Assembly: GCF_000174435.1 (NCBI RefSeq)
Contig: NZ_ACJN02000001.1
Span: 124,001 to 188,000 of the forward strand
Reading direction: 5' to 3'
Length of the DNA: 64,000 bases
Origin: Desulfonatronospira thiodismutans ASO3-1
GTDB lineage: Bacteria > Desulfobacterota > Desulfovibrionia > Desulfovibrionales > Desulfonatronovibrionaceae
Positions 26,801 through 34,900 of this stretch are shown here, piece by piece. How positions within the stretch are numbered: position 1 is the first letter of the stretch; the number at the start of each line of letters is the position of its first letter. The translations under genes were made by a program, and so were the position numbers. The notes beneath the pieces were generated by a model. It saw nothing but the letters and a program-made list of their open reading frames with translations. It made no database searches and was not told the DNA's origin.

Positions 26801-28875
26801 TCGGCAGCAACAGCTTCTAGCTCTACACTCTCACCGGACTCGTATTCCGACAAATCAGGTGTACGGATTATGCTCCCCTCCCCCTCAACTGAAATGCTCA
26901 GAGTATACAATCTTTCAAACAAGGCAGAAATATTCTTATCTTCGTCAACAACCAGGGTCACAGGAGTTTCACTCCCGGACAGATCACCCTGCCACTGCAC
27001 AAAATACCACCCATCACCGGCATGCACTGACAACTCCACCATTGATCCATCCATATACTCGGTCTGGTCCGGGTTCACCTTTACTTGCCCCTCACCGGTT
27101 ACGGAAACACTAATCTCCCACATATCCGGTTCAGGCGGCTGCTCCGGAACGGAAGGATCCAATTCTGCCAGTTCATGAGGGTATTCCGGAAATTCTTCAT
27201 CATCAGGATAATACTCAACTGCCCCGATATCCGGCCCCATACCCCAGGGGCGTTCACGTCCGTAAAAATCGGACAGCACCGCCTGCAGTTCCAGGGAACC
27301 TGCATCAATAATCAGCGCGTCATGAGGGGGAACAAAGGCAAAGTCATGTTCCTCCGGCCAGATGGAAGCCGAAACAACTGAGTTCTGGTCCAATCCCGAC
27401 TGATCCTGAAAAGAAGAAAGGGAAAAAGAAAATACAGGAAAACCTATTTCATCGATCCAGATATTGGCTATTTCCTGGGAAGCTCTGGCATAGGCGTTAT
27501 AGTCAGAGGTATTCCCCTCATCCAGAAAGTCTGGAATATACAGCCCCAGATCCACAATCAGGCTGTCGCTGAAAAGGTTGTTCTGAATATGATTATTTTG
27601 GAAAAGCGGGCTATCACCCATGGAATCCATGGCGGTAAAGGCATACTCATTTGCATGGAACGTATTGAATAGAACGTGGGTATTGCTGGTGGAGTCCAGG
27701 CCAGCTGCATAAAAATTTTCATTAAAAATATTATTTTTGACAATAATACTGTCTGTTTCCTCGGCATATACTCCCAGTATATTGTCCTGAAAAAAAGACT
27801 TTTCCAGGACAATATCCTTGCTTTGGCTGTCCATGGAAACGCCGAACATGTGGTTGCGCCAGGCCAGGTTGTTTTCGATGGTCAGCCCGCTGCATCCGTC
27901 GGTAATATTAATCCCCCCGGGCTTGAGTGAGAAATCGAAGTTCCTGGTATTGTTATAACTCTGCTCATTGCCGCTCATCAGGATCTGCCGTTCTTCCCCC
28001 TGGTCTTCATGTCCCCTGAGTACCAAGCCGGCATAACCGTTGAGGAGAAAGGTGTTGCCCGACAGAAGATGGTCCCGGCCGGAAAGGGATAGACCGGACA
28101 TATCCGCCATAAGGAAAAAGTTGTCTTCCAGCTTCCAGCCTGTTCCACTGATATTGAGCATGGAGACTTCTTCACCAGAGGTGCCGGTATTGGAATGGGC
28201 GAACACCAGTCCTTCAAGATTGATATAATCCAGGCTGTTGGGGGCCAGGAGAAAATCCCGCACCGATGCCTCCATTACATAGTTCTCTGGAGATGATCCG
28301 TCAGGCAGCCATACGTACAAAGAGCCCATGTCTTCATCATACCAGAAGGAACCGGGATACATATCTGAAAAATCACTGCCCACCACCGGCAGGGCTGTAT
28401 CTCCATCCACTTCCAGGTAATGGTAAAGACTTCCAGGACCTATCTGCTGCAGGCCCAGTCCGTCTACAAAAACCTGCTGGCTGTTGATTTCCCAGCCGTG
28501 CCTGACCCAGGTCTCATCAAAGGCATGCTCCCAGCCCACAACGACATCAGATCCCAGCACAAAAGCTGCTTCCGGCACACCTGCCCTGACTGTCACCGGA
28601 AAATCCTCGCTCTCGCCGCCCTGTGAAAACAGCATGCTTTCCCGGTAAGTGCCCGGCTCCAGGACAACGGTATCTCCGGCTGTGACCCGGCTGAGGGCTT
28701 CACCAAGGGTCAGCAGGGGCTCCTCGGCACTTCCCGGGTTGATGTCGCTGGCCAAAGGATCATTGCTGCTGACATAATAAACATTGCCGCAATGTCCTAC
28801 ATGCCAGTTGAAACATATAAGGGAAAACAGGAGGACTACCGAGAATATTGCAGTACGCCGGAAGTATCTGATCAT
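23836..28875 (-). CDS. Giant secreted parallel beta-helix protein with duplicated middle domain
   Basis: A 1679-residue protein with a signal peptide (residues 1-30, ending near GHCG). Residues 31-560 form a right-handed parallel beta-helix (DUF1565-like start NVYYVSSND, then PGTYRES and NNIFNENFY turns). From about 588 there are bacterial-repeat domains (SVTGEGQVKVNPD, YTLSISVEGEGS, ADGWEFVGWSGDASG). A jelly-roll-like domain of about 220 residues occurs twice (near 725-955 and 1040-1270). A second beta-helix fills 1300-1679. Such proteins are polysaccharide lyases, epimerases or surface adhesins; no catalytic motif was identified. It is followed by Wzz-like and CpsD-like genes and probably acts on or with the exopolysaccharide. 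Confidence 0.85.
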   Translation of the reverse strand: MIRYFRRTAIFSVVLLFSLICFNWHVGHCGNVYYVSSNDPLASDINPGSAEEPLLTLGEALSRVTAGDTVVLEPGTYRESMLFSQGGESEDFPVTVRAGVPEAAFVLGSDVVVGWEHAFDETWVRHGWEINSQQVFVDGLGLQQIGPGSLYHYLEVDGDTALPVVGSDFSDMYPGSFWYDEDMGSLYVWLPDGSSPENYVMEASVRDFLLAPNSLDYINLEGLVFAHSNTGTSGEEVSMLNISGTGWKLEDNFFLMADMSGLSLSGRDHLLSGNTFLLNGYAGLVLRGHEDQGEERQILMSGNEQSYNNTRNFDFSLKPGGINITDGCSGLTIENNLAWRNHMFGVSMDSQSKDIVLEKSFFQDNILGVYAEETDSIIVKNNIFNENFYAAGLDSTSNTHVLFNTFHANEYAFTAMDSMGDSPLFQNNHIQNNLFSDSLIVDLGLYIPDFLDEGNTSDYNAYARASQEIANIWIDEIGFPVFSFSLSSFQDQSGLDQNSVVSASIWPEEHDFAFVPPHDALIIDAGSLELQAVLSDFYGRERPWGMGPDIGAVEYYPDDEEFPEYPHELAELDPSVPEQPPEPDMWEISVSVTGEGQVKVNPDQTEYMDGSMVELSVHAGDGWYFVQWQGDLSGSETPVTLVVDEDKNISALFERLYTLSISVEGEGSIIRTPDLSEYESGESVELEAVAADGWEFVGWSGDASGTDTSLVLVMDTDTSVTGVFEEIPEPEPEGEVFVFDPNAYETGYNPVGDVFIQRLPGSSDFGGDTGIAEVSTPVGNKVMQFTTELSSPYFHGGVRWLYWTEFQRDQDQIEFLYLFRRSDPEYTELLGCMRMSGEAELNTYAAGLRNNSDEIRGRRVLQGNIINAGEENHNLSGDTVGDWIWVRGRMDQDSYTIRSRAWLHGDNEPENWMLEWTDQDEAIEKGGVGMEVYIRQAGESVELAWLSMGSRGEVAPGPEDIEELPEPTEHYTLDISVEGQGSVSLSPERDQFESGESVELQAVAADGWEFVSWSGDYSGTEPSVVLVMDTDMSVTGIFEEIPEPEPEGEVFVFDPNSYETGYNPVGDVFIQRLPGSSDFGGDTGIAEVSTPVGNKVMQFTTELSSPYFHGGVRWLYWTEFQRDQDQIEFLYLFRRSDPEYTELLGCMRMSGEAELNTYAAGLRNNSDEIRGRRVLQGNIINAGEENHNLSGDTVGDWIWVRGRMDQDSYTIRSRAWLHGDNEPENWMLEWTDQEAGIASGGAGLEVYLRRAGDSIDLAWWSVGFGGAAAEFPEEETYENDEFFPPEIYGHYFDPAWAEAEPGLIRDLGYGNPSEWPVVNGHDTRIVIQDEQSVDLKDIRAAISWDSGPDKYGTTYIHIRNCEEVVVENVHLLQADQDYLASHTLFIEDCGKVILRDSSFHGSVERHHVRMEGNAEVIIDNVEISGYDYGNGIIRTGGGIRIENGDESRGGVGLASISSPNPRELEWLQITNCHIRDNLSNPQRLKHDGILIHSGGNSLIYNNLFENWQELDAAFDTSHRRWQDNNYVNKTIHIEKNRFINNQRIKMPGRSVADNSIVFYKNYFENSGLYDYHIGYNVIFRENLFDGVFDSTMLTLWQINGPMLFERNNFIFEDLHMFIREGGAADPDAHTHVNLRDNIYFLGNVSTWLMGKQVQAYTWEEWQNVGLDTGSEIRPLSEAP
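25179..25705. repeat. Internal gene duplication, copy 2 (pairs with 26121-26647)
   Basis: By eye this 527-bp segment is identical to 26121-26647 at an offset of exactly 942 bp (314 codons). Divergence starts abruptly outside it. It encodes the jelly-roll-like domain of the giant beta-helix protein. Confidence 0.9.
26121..26647. repeat. Internal gene duplication, copy 1 (pairs with 25179-25705)
   Basis: Partner of the 527-bp identical segment at 25179-25705, in direct orientation inside the same gene. The flanking repeat domains (ADGWEFV-WSGD) are similar but no longer identical, which points to recent duplication or gene conversion. Confidence 0.9.
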
Positions 28876-28901
28876 TTTTTTGCCGCCTGAAAATCGTGGT
28901 A

Positions 28902-29687
28902 TCAGTGGAATTTGATTTTGTTCAGATCAGGAAAAGAGCCAAGGACCCTGGCATCCAGGCATCTGGAGGCCTGCCTGACGCTGTAAAGCCTTGGCCTGCG
29001 GTACTGCGCTAGACACATGAAAGACAAAACAATCACTGTGGACACTCCCAGAGTCCACAGGGCAGGACCAGCACGTTCCCGGGAATAAAGCACCCTGCTC
29101 GTGGACACCTGCATGGGGGCCTCGACATACACTTTGCCCAAAGCGCTTCTGCCTCCCAAAGGCTCTCCTGTTTCCAAGGTCAGCTGTACCAGTGATCTTT
29201 CAGCAGCTCTTCGGGCACCGGCCATCAGCCTCTGGGAATAAAAATTGATTAGAGCCGCTCCCAGATCCCTGTCCGGACCATGATACTCCAGGGATAGAGT
29301 GTGACCGTCTTTCATGGTCAAAGACAGATTTTCGTATATCGCCCTCTGCACAAATACGGCAAAAGTGGAGGGTAGCCACTCGGACCATTCAGGACGATGA
29401 GCAGCCTCAGTAATGAGTAGATGGTTGCGAAGATCCATCAGGGCCAGGGTGTCGGTGAACAGAATCTCCGGGCGCTGCACCAGGCTTTCCAGGCGGACCG
29501 TTTCCAGTGGATTCTGCCCCAACACAAACATGGCCCCTTCTTCAACGGCCAGGTCCTGGGTCATATGATACCTGTGGGGAATAAAGGCCTGGACCACCAG
29601 GAAAATAAATGGAGGTAAAAGAATCAGGGCCAGGTATTTTTTTCTCTGCATTATGGCATGAACGAGTATGCGCAAATGAAAAAGCAT
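28902..29687 (-). CDS. Small Wzz-like chain-length/co-polymerase membrane protein
   Basis: A 261-residue protein with the polysaccharide co-polymerase layout: a short cytoplasmic tip, a membrane span (KYLALILLPPFIFLVVQAFIP), a periplasmic region of about 170 residues, a second span (WTLGVSTVIVLSFMCLAQY) and a basic cytoplasmic tail. It is half the size of the main Wzz protein at 35810 and lacks its coiled coil, so family assignment rests on topology and its neighbour. The frame opens at 29747, but AAGGAG seven bases before ATG 29687 fixes the start. The CpsD-like gene lies just upstream, as expected for a Wzz/autokinase pair. Confidence 0.6.
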   Translation of the reverse strand: MLFHLRILVHAIMQRKKYLALILLPPFIFLVVQAFIPHRYHMTQDLAVEEGAMFVLGQNPLETVRLESLVQRPEILFTDTLALMDLRNHLLITEAAHRPEWSEWLPSTFAVFVQRAIYENLSLTMKDGHTLSLEYHGPDRDLGAALINFYSQRLMAGARRAAERSLVQLTLETGEPLGGRSALGKVYVEAPMQVSTSRVLYSRERAGPALWTLGVSTVIVLSFMCLAQYRRPRLYSVRQASRCLDARVLGSFPDLNKIKFH

Positions 29688-29743
29688 GACAGACTCCTTA
29701 AAACAAGAAGGTTGCAAAAATTGTGGCAATGAAGCTTGAAAAA

Positions 29744-30379
29744 TCAAACCCTGCCGGCCAGGGGATTCTGGTAATCATTCATGAGCACTCCGGTAAGTCC
29801 GATGTCATGCTCTCTGAACATGGCCACAGATTTTTTGGCTATACTTCTGGGCGTGACCCCCGCCAAGTACACCAGCAAGGTGCCTATGGCACTTTGACCC
29901 AGGCGCAATGGATCCAGCATGAATCTGTTCTCCGGAAAAAGCGGACCAGTATCAACTATTACATTCTGATATTGCTCACGGGCCTTTTTTAGAATATCCA
30001 CGCACAATTCCTGGCCATCAGGGAAACGATCGTTTTTTTCTGTCCTGGGAGCAGGCAACAAATCCAGTTCTTTGTAGTCCGTTTTCTGGACCAGATTCAT
30101 GGGATTGCTGGACCCCTGCAGTTTCTGATAATCAAAGTCCTGATCCCTGCCAAAATGTCTGTGCAGAACTGGAGAGCGCCAGTTGAAATCAACAAGAAGC
30201 ACCCTGGACGAAGAGTTTGACGCCATTTGAACCGCCACCCCGGATGCAACCAGGCTTTTTCCTTCACCAGCTAGAGAACTGGTAACAACAAAATGCCCCG
30301 GGAACATAGGATCTGCTCCCTGAGTCAAAGCGGGGACTATTCTTTTCAATTCAGTCAATTGCATTATTTTTTCAAGCAT
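29744..30379 (-). CDS. CpsD/CapB-like ATPase (BY-kinase homologue)
   Basis: A 211-residue P-loop protein of the bacterial tyrosine-kinase/MinD group. Walker A is SSLAGEGKSLVASG (near residues 35-48), the Walker A' region is VLLVDFNWRSP and Walker B is NVIVDTGPLF. No C-terminal tyrosine cluster is visible, so it may regulate polymerisation without autophosphorylation. AGGAG lies five bases before ATG 30379; an in-frame GTG at 30385 overlaps that site and is less likely. It precedes the small Wzz-like gene and the beta-helix gene, forming a three-gene minus-strand unit separate from the main locus. Confidence 0.8.
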   Translation of the reverse strand: MLEKIMQLTELKRIVPALTQGADPMFPGHFVVTSSLAGEGKSLVASGVAVQMASNSSSRVLLVDFNWRSPVLHRHFGRDQDFDYQKLQGSSNPMNLVQKTDYKELDLLPAPRTEKNDRFPDGQELCVDILKKAREQYQNVIVDTGPLFPENRFMLDPLRLGQSAIGTLLVYLAGVTPRSIAKKSVAMFREHDIGLTGVLMNDYQNPLAGRV

Positions 30380-30385
30380 ATCCAC

Positions 30386-30704
30386 TCCTGTTGAATGCTA
30401 AACATTTTCAAAGCAAAGAAAATTTTTAATATCAATTACAACCCCAAAAATAATATGCAAAGAATATGCTTGAAAAAAAGCCAAATGCCTGCTAATAAAG
30501 ATGTACAATACTGGCAGGTTGCATCCAAAAATATACAACCAATAAACAAATTTAGTCCGAAAGAAGCAGGCAATTTGTCCAGAAAATTAAGACTTTTTTC
30601 AGGCAAAAATCATGTACATATGAATATCAAACCTCTTACTCTTGCATTCTCTTTCTCATGCTTTGCTCTGCGCTGCAGAAACCGCTTCGGCCCGGTCGTG
30701 ATAC
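30386..30704. other. Gene-free stretch upstream of the CpsD-like operon
   Basis: No gene is supported. 30620-30700 resembles 50024-50093: both begin ATGAATAT-RAA-CTCTTACTC and contain TTGCTCTGCG and CCGCTTCGGCCCGG. Confidence 0.5.
30620..30700. repeat. Third dispersed repeat, copy 1 (pairs with 50024-50093)
   Basis: Shares ATGAATAT, CTCTTACTC, TTGCTCTGCG and CCGCTTCGGCCCGG in the same order with 50024-50093. A 16-base stretch present here is missing from the other copy. Boundaries are approximate. Confidence 0.55.
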
Positions 30705-30744
30705 ATAAAAAGGCCCTGCAAAAAACCAGAGTTCTTTGCAGGGC
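30705..30744 (-). terminator. Rho-independent terminator of the VPLPA-CTERM gene
   Basis: On the minus strand GCCCTGCAAA pairs with TTTGCAGGGC (10 bp, 30713-30722 with 30735-30744) around a 12-base loop. The stem is followed by CCTTTTT. It lies about 45 bases beyond the stop codon of the gene at 30789-31370. Confidence 0.8.
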
Positions 30745-30788
30745 TTAGACTACACTCAGGGGGCATTCATAGTATAAAACTGAAGAAT

Positions 30789-31370
30789 TCAGGGTTGCTC
30801 ATCCTTTTTAAATCTTCTGAAAAATACCAGTCCTGCCAGCCCGCTGAACAAAAGCACCACCGAAGCAGGCAAGGGAACTGAAGCGAACTGAGCGCTTTCA
30901 CTTCCATCAAAGTCCTGGACAAAAAGGCCGATGATCAGATCATTGTTTCTGATCAAAGAAAAAACATCCTCGTAATTGCCATCACTTAGAGCAAAAGCAA
31001 TCTGGTCTCCGGCTGCAACCCTGTAGGCTGGACTGCTGAACCCGAAGGACCTGTCCGGAGTAACCGGAGGTGAGTAGAGACCGGGTAAAAAGCCTGGAGT
31101 TGCAGGATTTTTAAAGCCATCAACATCAGCTACCTTGATATCGCCAAGACCATAAAAATAAAAATGAGAAAGCAGTGAACCTTCTTTATTGTTTGTAATC
31201 GTAAGCGTTAAGTCCTCACTAAGCACCCCCTGATAATACGGCGATGCCCCTCCAGAAACACCCAGCTGATAAAAATTGATTTTGCCCGCATGCACAGCAA
31301 GAGGAAAAAGAAAAACACAAAAGATTCCCAAAACCCAACCGGTCGTGACTTTTTTCAATATTGACACCAT
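30789..31370 (-). CDS. VPLPA-CTERM exosortase-target protein
   Basis: A 193-residue secreted protein. The N-terminal signal peptide (GWVLGIFCVFLFPLAVHA) is followed by a beta-rich domain with no recognised family. The C terminus is a textbook sorting signal: ASVPLPASVVLLFSGLAGL, then FFRRFKK, i.e. VPLPA, a hydrophobic span and a basic tail. Exosortases cut and process such signals, and the proteins usually join an exopolysaccharide matrix. The open frame starts at 31379, but AGGAGG four bases ahead of that region and ATG at 31370 set the start. It sits alone with its own terminator, beside the exopolysaccharide locus. Confidence 0.88.
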   Translation of the reverse strand: MVSILKKVTTGWVLGIFCVFLFPLAVHAGKINFYQLGVSGGASPYYQGVLSEDLTLTITNNKEGSLLSHFYFYGLGDIKVADVDGFKNPATPGFLPGLYSPPVTPDRSFGFSSPAYRVAAGDQIAFALSDGNYEDVFSLIRNNDLIIGLFVQDFDGSESAQFASVPLPASVVLLFSGLAGLVFFRRFKKDEQP

Positions 31371-31492
31371 AAAAAACACCTCCTGTTAAAAATAATTAAT
31401 CAAAAAAATCAACTATCTGCTTTTATAAACTTTTCACCCGCATTATCCTGAGCATTTTAAACATGAAGACTGCTTCACCACTTAGCCAGATG

Positions 31493-31582
31493 GTAACCAT
31501 TCAGGGGAGCAGATACCGGCCAGGGGGACAGTCCCCTGTCCTAATGCCATGAGTCACCACCGAGGACCCCTTGAATGGTTAC
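31493..31582. mobile_element. MITE-like element, copy B
   Basis: A 90-bp element with ends GTAACCATTCAGGGG...CCCCTTGAATGGTTAC. It contains GGGGACAGTCCCC at 31524-31536 and TCACCACCGAGGACCCC, shared with copy C. The flanking octamers GCCAGATG and GCCTGCAG match at five of eight positions, suggesting a decayed target duplication. Confidence 0.8.
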
Positions 31583-31699
31583 GCCTGCAGGATCGGCTCT
31601 ATTTGGTCACTGGGGAATAAGTCTCTGCAAGTTTGGTGAACTGGGCAGACCCTGTTAGACTTACTCCTGAGACCATGTCACAAAAAACAAGAAACTTAG

Positions 31700-32027
31700 A
31701 CAGGATTAACAGGATTGACCCCAGTTGAATGGAAGAGATTCAACGGGGCAAGCAGGATAAGCAATCAGCGGCCCCGGTGAAATCAGCTGCGCTGTCCTTC
31801 GGAATTTCACAGGGCAAGCCGGAAGCCGCAGATTGCATTAACCATCCAGCACTCACTTTCTTCTTCATGAGTGCCGGAAAAAAGTGAGTGCTGGATTGAT
31901 AACCTTTTGGCCTGGCTTCCGGCTTGTCCTGTTGAATAGCTCGAAGAGCTAGCCCGCAGGGCATTCAACCGGGGCCAGGACAAAATGATTTTTCTCTTAA
32001 TCAATCTCTTAATCCTGTTAATCCTGT
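31700..32027. repeat. Large nested inverted repeat (foldback structure)
   Basis: Four pairs of arms nest inside one another. ACAGGATTAACAGGATT (31700-31716) pairs with its exact complement at 32011-32027. GGCCCCGGTGAA near 31781 pairs with TTCAACCGGGGCC near 31963. GGCAAGCCGGAAGCC (31813-31827) pairs with GGCTTCCGGCTTGTCC near 31915. The innermost ATCCAGCACTCACTTT (31844-31859) pairs perfectly with 31881-31896 around a 21-base loop. Confidence 0.85.
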
Positions 32028-32422
32028 CAAATAGCTCTTTTCTTTATTGGGTTGCGGGCAAAGCCCGCTTTAGACAAGAAACGTGGGGAACAGCTTTTAT
32101 ACCTTCAGAATTGTATCAGCAAGTTACATGCCCTGATCATCCATCTTGGCACTAACTTGATAACCATAAGGATTTAATAAGAAAAAAGGGATGGAGTTAA
32201 ATCAGCTGAAAAAGAGATTTGCTGGCAAATCTGAAAAATACGTACCAGGACTCAAGATTATCCGATTTTAGAAGAAACATGCCTGATTCAACACTGAGAG
32301 GCGTGGCGGGCAAATGCAAAAAAAGCAAATAGATATAAAACCATTTAAAAACTGAAGCCTGTTGCTTGAACTTTTTGCATTTGAATCAAACAGCTTACGC
32401 AGCAGTTCACAGTATCATTAGA

Positions 32423-32442
32423 TGATGCGCCTGCAAAAAGTC
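32423..32442. repeat. Single end of the TGATGCGCCTGCAAAAAGTC dispersed repeat
   Basis: An almost perfect copy of the 20-base end seen at 20662-20681 (inverted). A partial inverted partner, GACTTTTTGCAGTCACATC, lies at 33590-33608 beyond the deacetylase gene. Confidence 0.6.
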
Positions 32443-32517
32443 AGGCAATTAACCCTACAACGCATTAGAAAAAATATACACAGCAGTGTCAGCTGCCTGA
32501 TCCAGATTCCTTGCATG

Positions 32518-33405
32518 TTATCGTGTCTTTAACGGTGTTTTCATTTTTTTTAACAAATCCCACTTAGATCCCGCCATAAGCTTTGCCAGAACAAACGCAT
32601 TATTTCCATAAGTCAATCCGTTTCTGGGGACAGCAAGGGGGTTATCTTTATGAGAAAATCTCTTCTTTTCAGTGGAAAAGGCGATTTTTATGCCTGCCTT
32701 GCTCAGAATGTCCATCTCTCTCTGTCCAAAGTCGGCTCCTGGCCTGCCGTTGGGGTAGGCAAAGTATCTGACTTCAGAGCTCAATAAATCAGCCAGCTCG
32801 GTTATTGATCCCAGGATTTCCTGCTCTGCGGTCTGGTCATTCTCGTTGCTCAAAATAGGATGGTTCTGGGTATGTGCACCAATAGCGACCAGGCCGGAGT
32901 TCTGAACTTCTCTTAGATGTTCAGTGCTCATGTTTGTAGCTGGCTTTGGGGGAGTGCCTGTCTCCTGGCGATATTCTTCAATGATGTCCCATATCATATC
33001 AAGAGGCAAAGATTTGAAAATGGCTTCATTGGCTATATCCTGACTTATGTTCAGGTTTTTTGTTCTTTTGCGAGCAATTGCCACCAGCTTATGCTCGTCA
33101 TACCCCCGGATTTCCTGAAACCAAAAATTTCCACCCTCCCTGATTGCCTTGGGAGAAACATAAATTGAAGCTGAAACATTGTGTTTTTTCAGAAGTGGGA
33201 TGGCGTTGCGATAAAAAGTAGCGTCCCCGTCGTCAAAAGTGAGATGGCAGGTGTTTTTTAATGGATGGCTTCCAAAGTAAAACCGCTCAAGTTCATGTAT
33301 TGGGATTACATGATAACATTTCTTGAGCAAACTAAGGACACTGTCCATCCACTCTGGATCATGGATAGCATGAAAATTTATTACGGTGTTTGGTAGAAAC
33401 TTCAT
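32518..33405 (-). CDS. Polysaccharide deacetylase (NodB domain)
   Basis: A 295-residue carbohydrate esterase family 4 protein. The metal/catalytic motif is HLTFDDGD, the His pair is in GAHTQNHPIL, and YFAYPNGRPG forms the groove motif. It removes N- or O-acetyl groups from polysaccharide. No signal peptide is visible, as in the deacetylases of exosortase-linked exopolysaccharide loci. No strong ribosome-binding site precedes the ATG. It is separated from the ATPase gene by 211 bases containing palindromes, and both sides carry ends of a dispersed repeat, so it may be a later addition to the locus. Confidence 0.9.
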   Translation of the reverse strand: MKFLPNTVINFHAIHDPEWMDSVLSLLKKCYHVIPIHELERFYFGSHPLKNTCHLTFDDGDATFYRNAIPLLKKHNVSASIYVSPKAIREGGNFWFQEIRGYDEHKLVAIARKRTKNLNISQDIANEAIFKSLPLDMIWDIIEEYRQETGTPPKPATNMSTEHLREVQNSGLVAIGAHTQNHPILSNENDQTAEQEILGSITELADLLSSEVRYFAYPNGRPGADFGQREMDILSKAGIKIAFSTEKKRFSHKDNPLAVPRNGLTYGNNAFVLAKLMAGSKWDLLKKMKTPLKTR

Positions 33406-33532
33406 AATTGAGTTTAGTGTTTGTCAGCCAGGCAAATCTGCCAGTTATTAATGACCCTGATATCTGAGCCATTGATCAGAAAGTCCTTATCCTCTGGTTC
33501 AGGTCTGGTGGGCCTGACTAAAATCTGACTTC

Positions 33533-33583
33533 TGTCACGCGTCCTGCCACGCGCTTCGTGTGGTTGGCGTGGTTCGCGTGACA
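33533..33583. repeat. Compound palindrome in the deacetylase upstream region
   Basis: TGTCACGCG (33533-33541) pairs with CGCGTGACA (33575-33583). Inside, CCACGCG...CGTGTGG and GCCACGC...GGCGTGG can form alternative stems. The sequence resembles the TCACGCC palindrome family but is longer and imperfect. Confidence 0.6.
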
Positions 33584-33616
33584 AAAATGACTTTTTGCAG
33601 TCACATCTCACGCTCA

Positions 33617-34885
33617 TTACGCTCTGCCCAACAGCCTTCTGAAAAATCCTGTTCTCGGCACGGGGTGCACGTGAACATCATCCTCGTGCTGCTCATGGCT
33701 TGAAGCCGGAAAATAATTCTCCCCGGTTTCTGCCGTGTCCGTTTTTGCTTCTTGGGTTATGGAACCGGCAATTTCCCTGTGCTCGCCGGACATTTTCCTG
33801 GACTTCAACCTGTAATGGGAAAACTTCATGAGCAACTTGTCGCTTTTCTTACGTTCATGACTTAAAAGTTCCGTGAGCTTCTGCACAACTCCGTCCTTAC
33901 CTTCATCAAGTCTGGCCTGCATTTCGCTTAATTGCCAGTTGAGCTGGACCGCAATTTCAGCTACCCGGCTCTCCAGGGAAAATATCCTGTTCATAGCTTC
34001 CTGAGAACCTTTCGCATTTCCGGATCCATTTCCAGATACAGCCTCCGGATCCACCCACACCGCACCATCACGGACAACTCCCTCCTCTTCCCTGTCTTCA
34101 ATGGTCTGCTTCATTAAATGCTGGTCCACTGTGGGCACTTCATCAGCGTAAGCATAAACCAGGGCCGCATCACAGAGGATATTTATAGTCCTGGGAATGC
34201 CTTTACTTTTGGCATGCACCAGGTCCATGGCTTCCGAAGTGAAAATGTCATCTCTGAGGCTGCCTGCGCTTCTAAGCCGGTGCCGGATATATTCTTTGGT
34301 TTCATCAGCGCTTAAGGGCGAAAGGTGATAGCTCACAGCTATCCTCTGGGCCAGCTGGGCCAGCCTGGGGTCCCGGATGCGCATGCGCAGTTCGGGCTGG
34401 CCTATGAGCATGATCTGCAGCAGGCTGTCCCTGTCGGTCTGCAAGTTGGAGAGCATGCGCACCTCTTCCAGGGCCTCCAGGCTCAGGTTCTGGGCCTCGT
34501 CGATTATCAGAAGAGGCCTTTTGCCCCTGGAATAACTGTGAATGAGAAAACTGTTCAGCTTGTCCATATTGGCGGACTTATCCGAGCCGGCTGGCTCCAC
34601 CTCGAACTCTCTCAGGACATATTTGACCAGGTCTTCGGCTGCAAAATTGGTATTAAACAAAACCGCCACTTCTATTTTGGCATTCAAATCAGCAAGCATA
34701 TGCCTCACCAGGGTAGTTTTGCCTATGCCTATTTCTCCGGTGAGCAGGATAAATCCGATGTTCTCGCTTAATCCGTACTGCAGGTAGGTTATGGCCATAC
34801 GGTGCTTGGAGCTTGGGTACAAATAGGCCGGATTGGGAATTATATTGAAGGGCTTTTCCAGAAAGCCGAAAAAAGAGGCATACAT
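33617..34885 (-). CDS. ExeA/GspA-like AAA ATPase of exosortase-linked exopolysaccharide loci
   Basis: A 422-residue ATPase. The N terminus MYASFFGFLEKPFNIIPNP and SSKHRMAITYLQYGLSENIGF match the XrtA/PEP-CTERM-associated ATPase family. Walker A GEIGIGKT is at residues 50-57, Walker B is PLLIIDEAQNLS, and an arginine-containing RDPRLAQLAQRIAVSYHL follows. The C-terminal 130 residues are extra, with a coiled-coil-like segment (SRVAEIAVQLNWQLSEMQARL) and a charged tail. It probably powers assembly or regulation of the polysaccharide machine. AAGGA precedes the ATG. The autokinase gene is 15 bases upstream. Confidence 0.88.
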   Translation of the reverse strand: MYASFFGFLEKPFNIIPNPAYLYPSSKHRMAITYLQYGLSENIGFILLTGEIGIGKTTLVRHMLADLNAKIEVAVLFNTNFAAEDLVKYVLREFEVEPAGSDKSANMDKLNSFLIHSYSRGKRPLLIIDEAQNLSLEALEEVRMLSNLQTDRDSLLQIMLIGQPELRMRIRDPRLAQLAQRIAVSYHLSPLSADETKEYIRHRLRSAGSLRDDIFTSEAMDLVHAKSKGIPRTINILCDAALVYAYADEVPTVDQHLMKQTIEDREEEGVVRDGAVWVDPEAVSGNGSGNAKGSQEAMNRIFSLESRVAEIAVQLNWQLSEMQARLDEGKDGVVQKLTELLSHERKKSDKLLMKFSHYRLKSRKMSGEHREIAGSITQEAKTDTAETGENYFPASSHEQHEDDVHVHPVPRTGFFRRLLGRA

Positions 34886-34900
34886 ATTTATATCCTTGGG

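Larger units (their letters stand above)
31384..32517. other. 1.1-kb gene-free region rich in repeats
   Basis: No gene is supported. It holds MITE-like copy B (31493-31582), a large nested inverted repeat (31694-32031) and one end of a dispersed repeat (32423-32442). Confidence 0.6.

Noticed and set aside
31700-32027. Integron attC site
   Set aside because: The structure is far larger than an attC site, lacks the core-site ends, and no integrase or cassette array is nearby.
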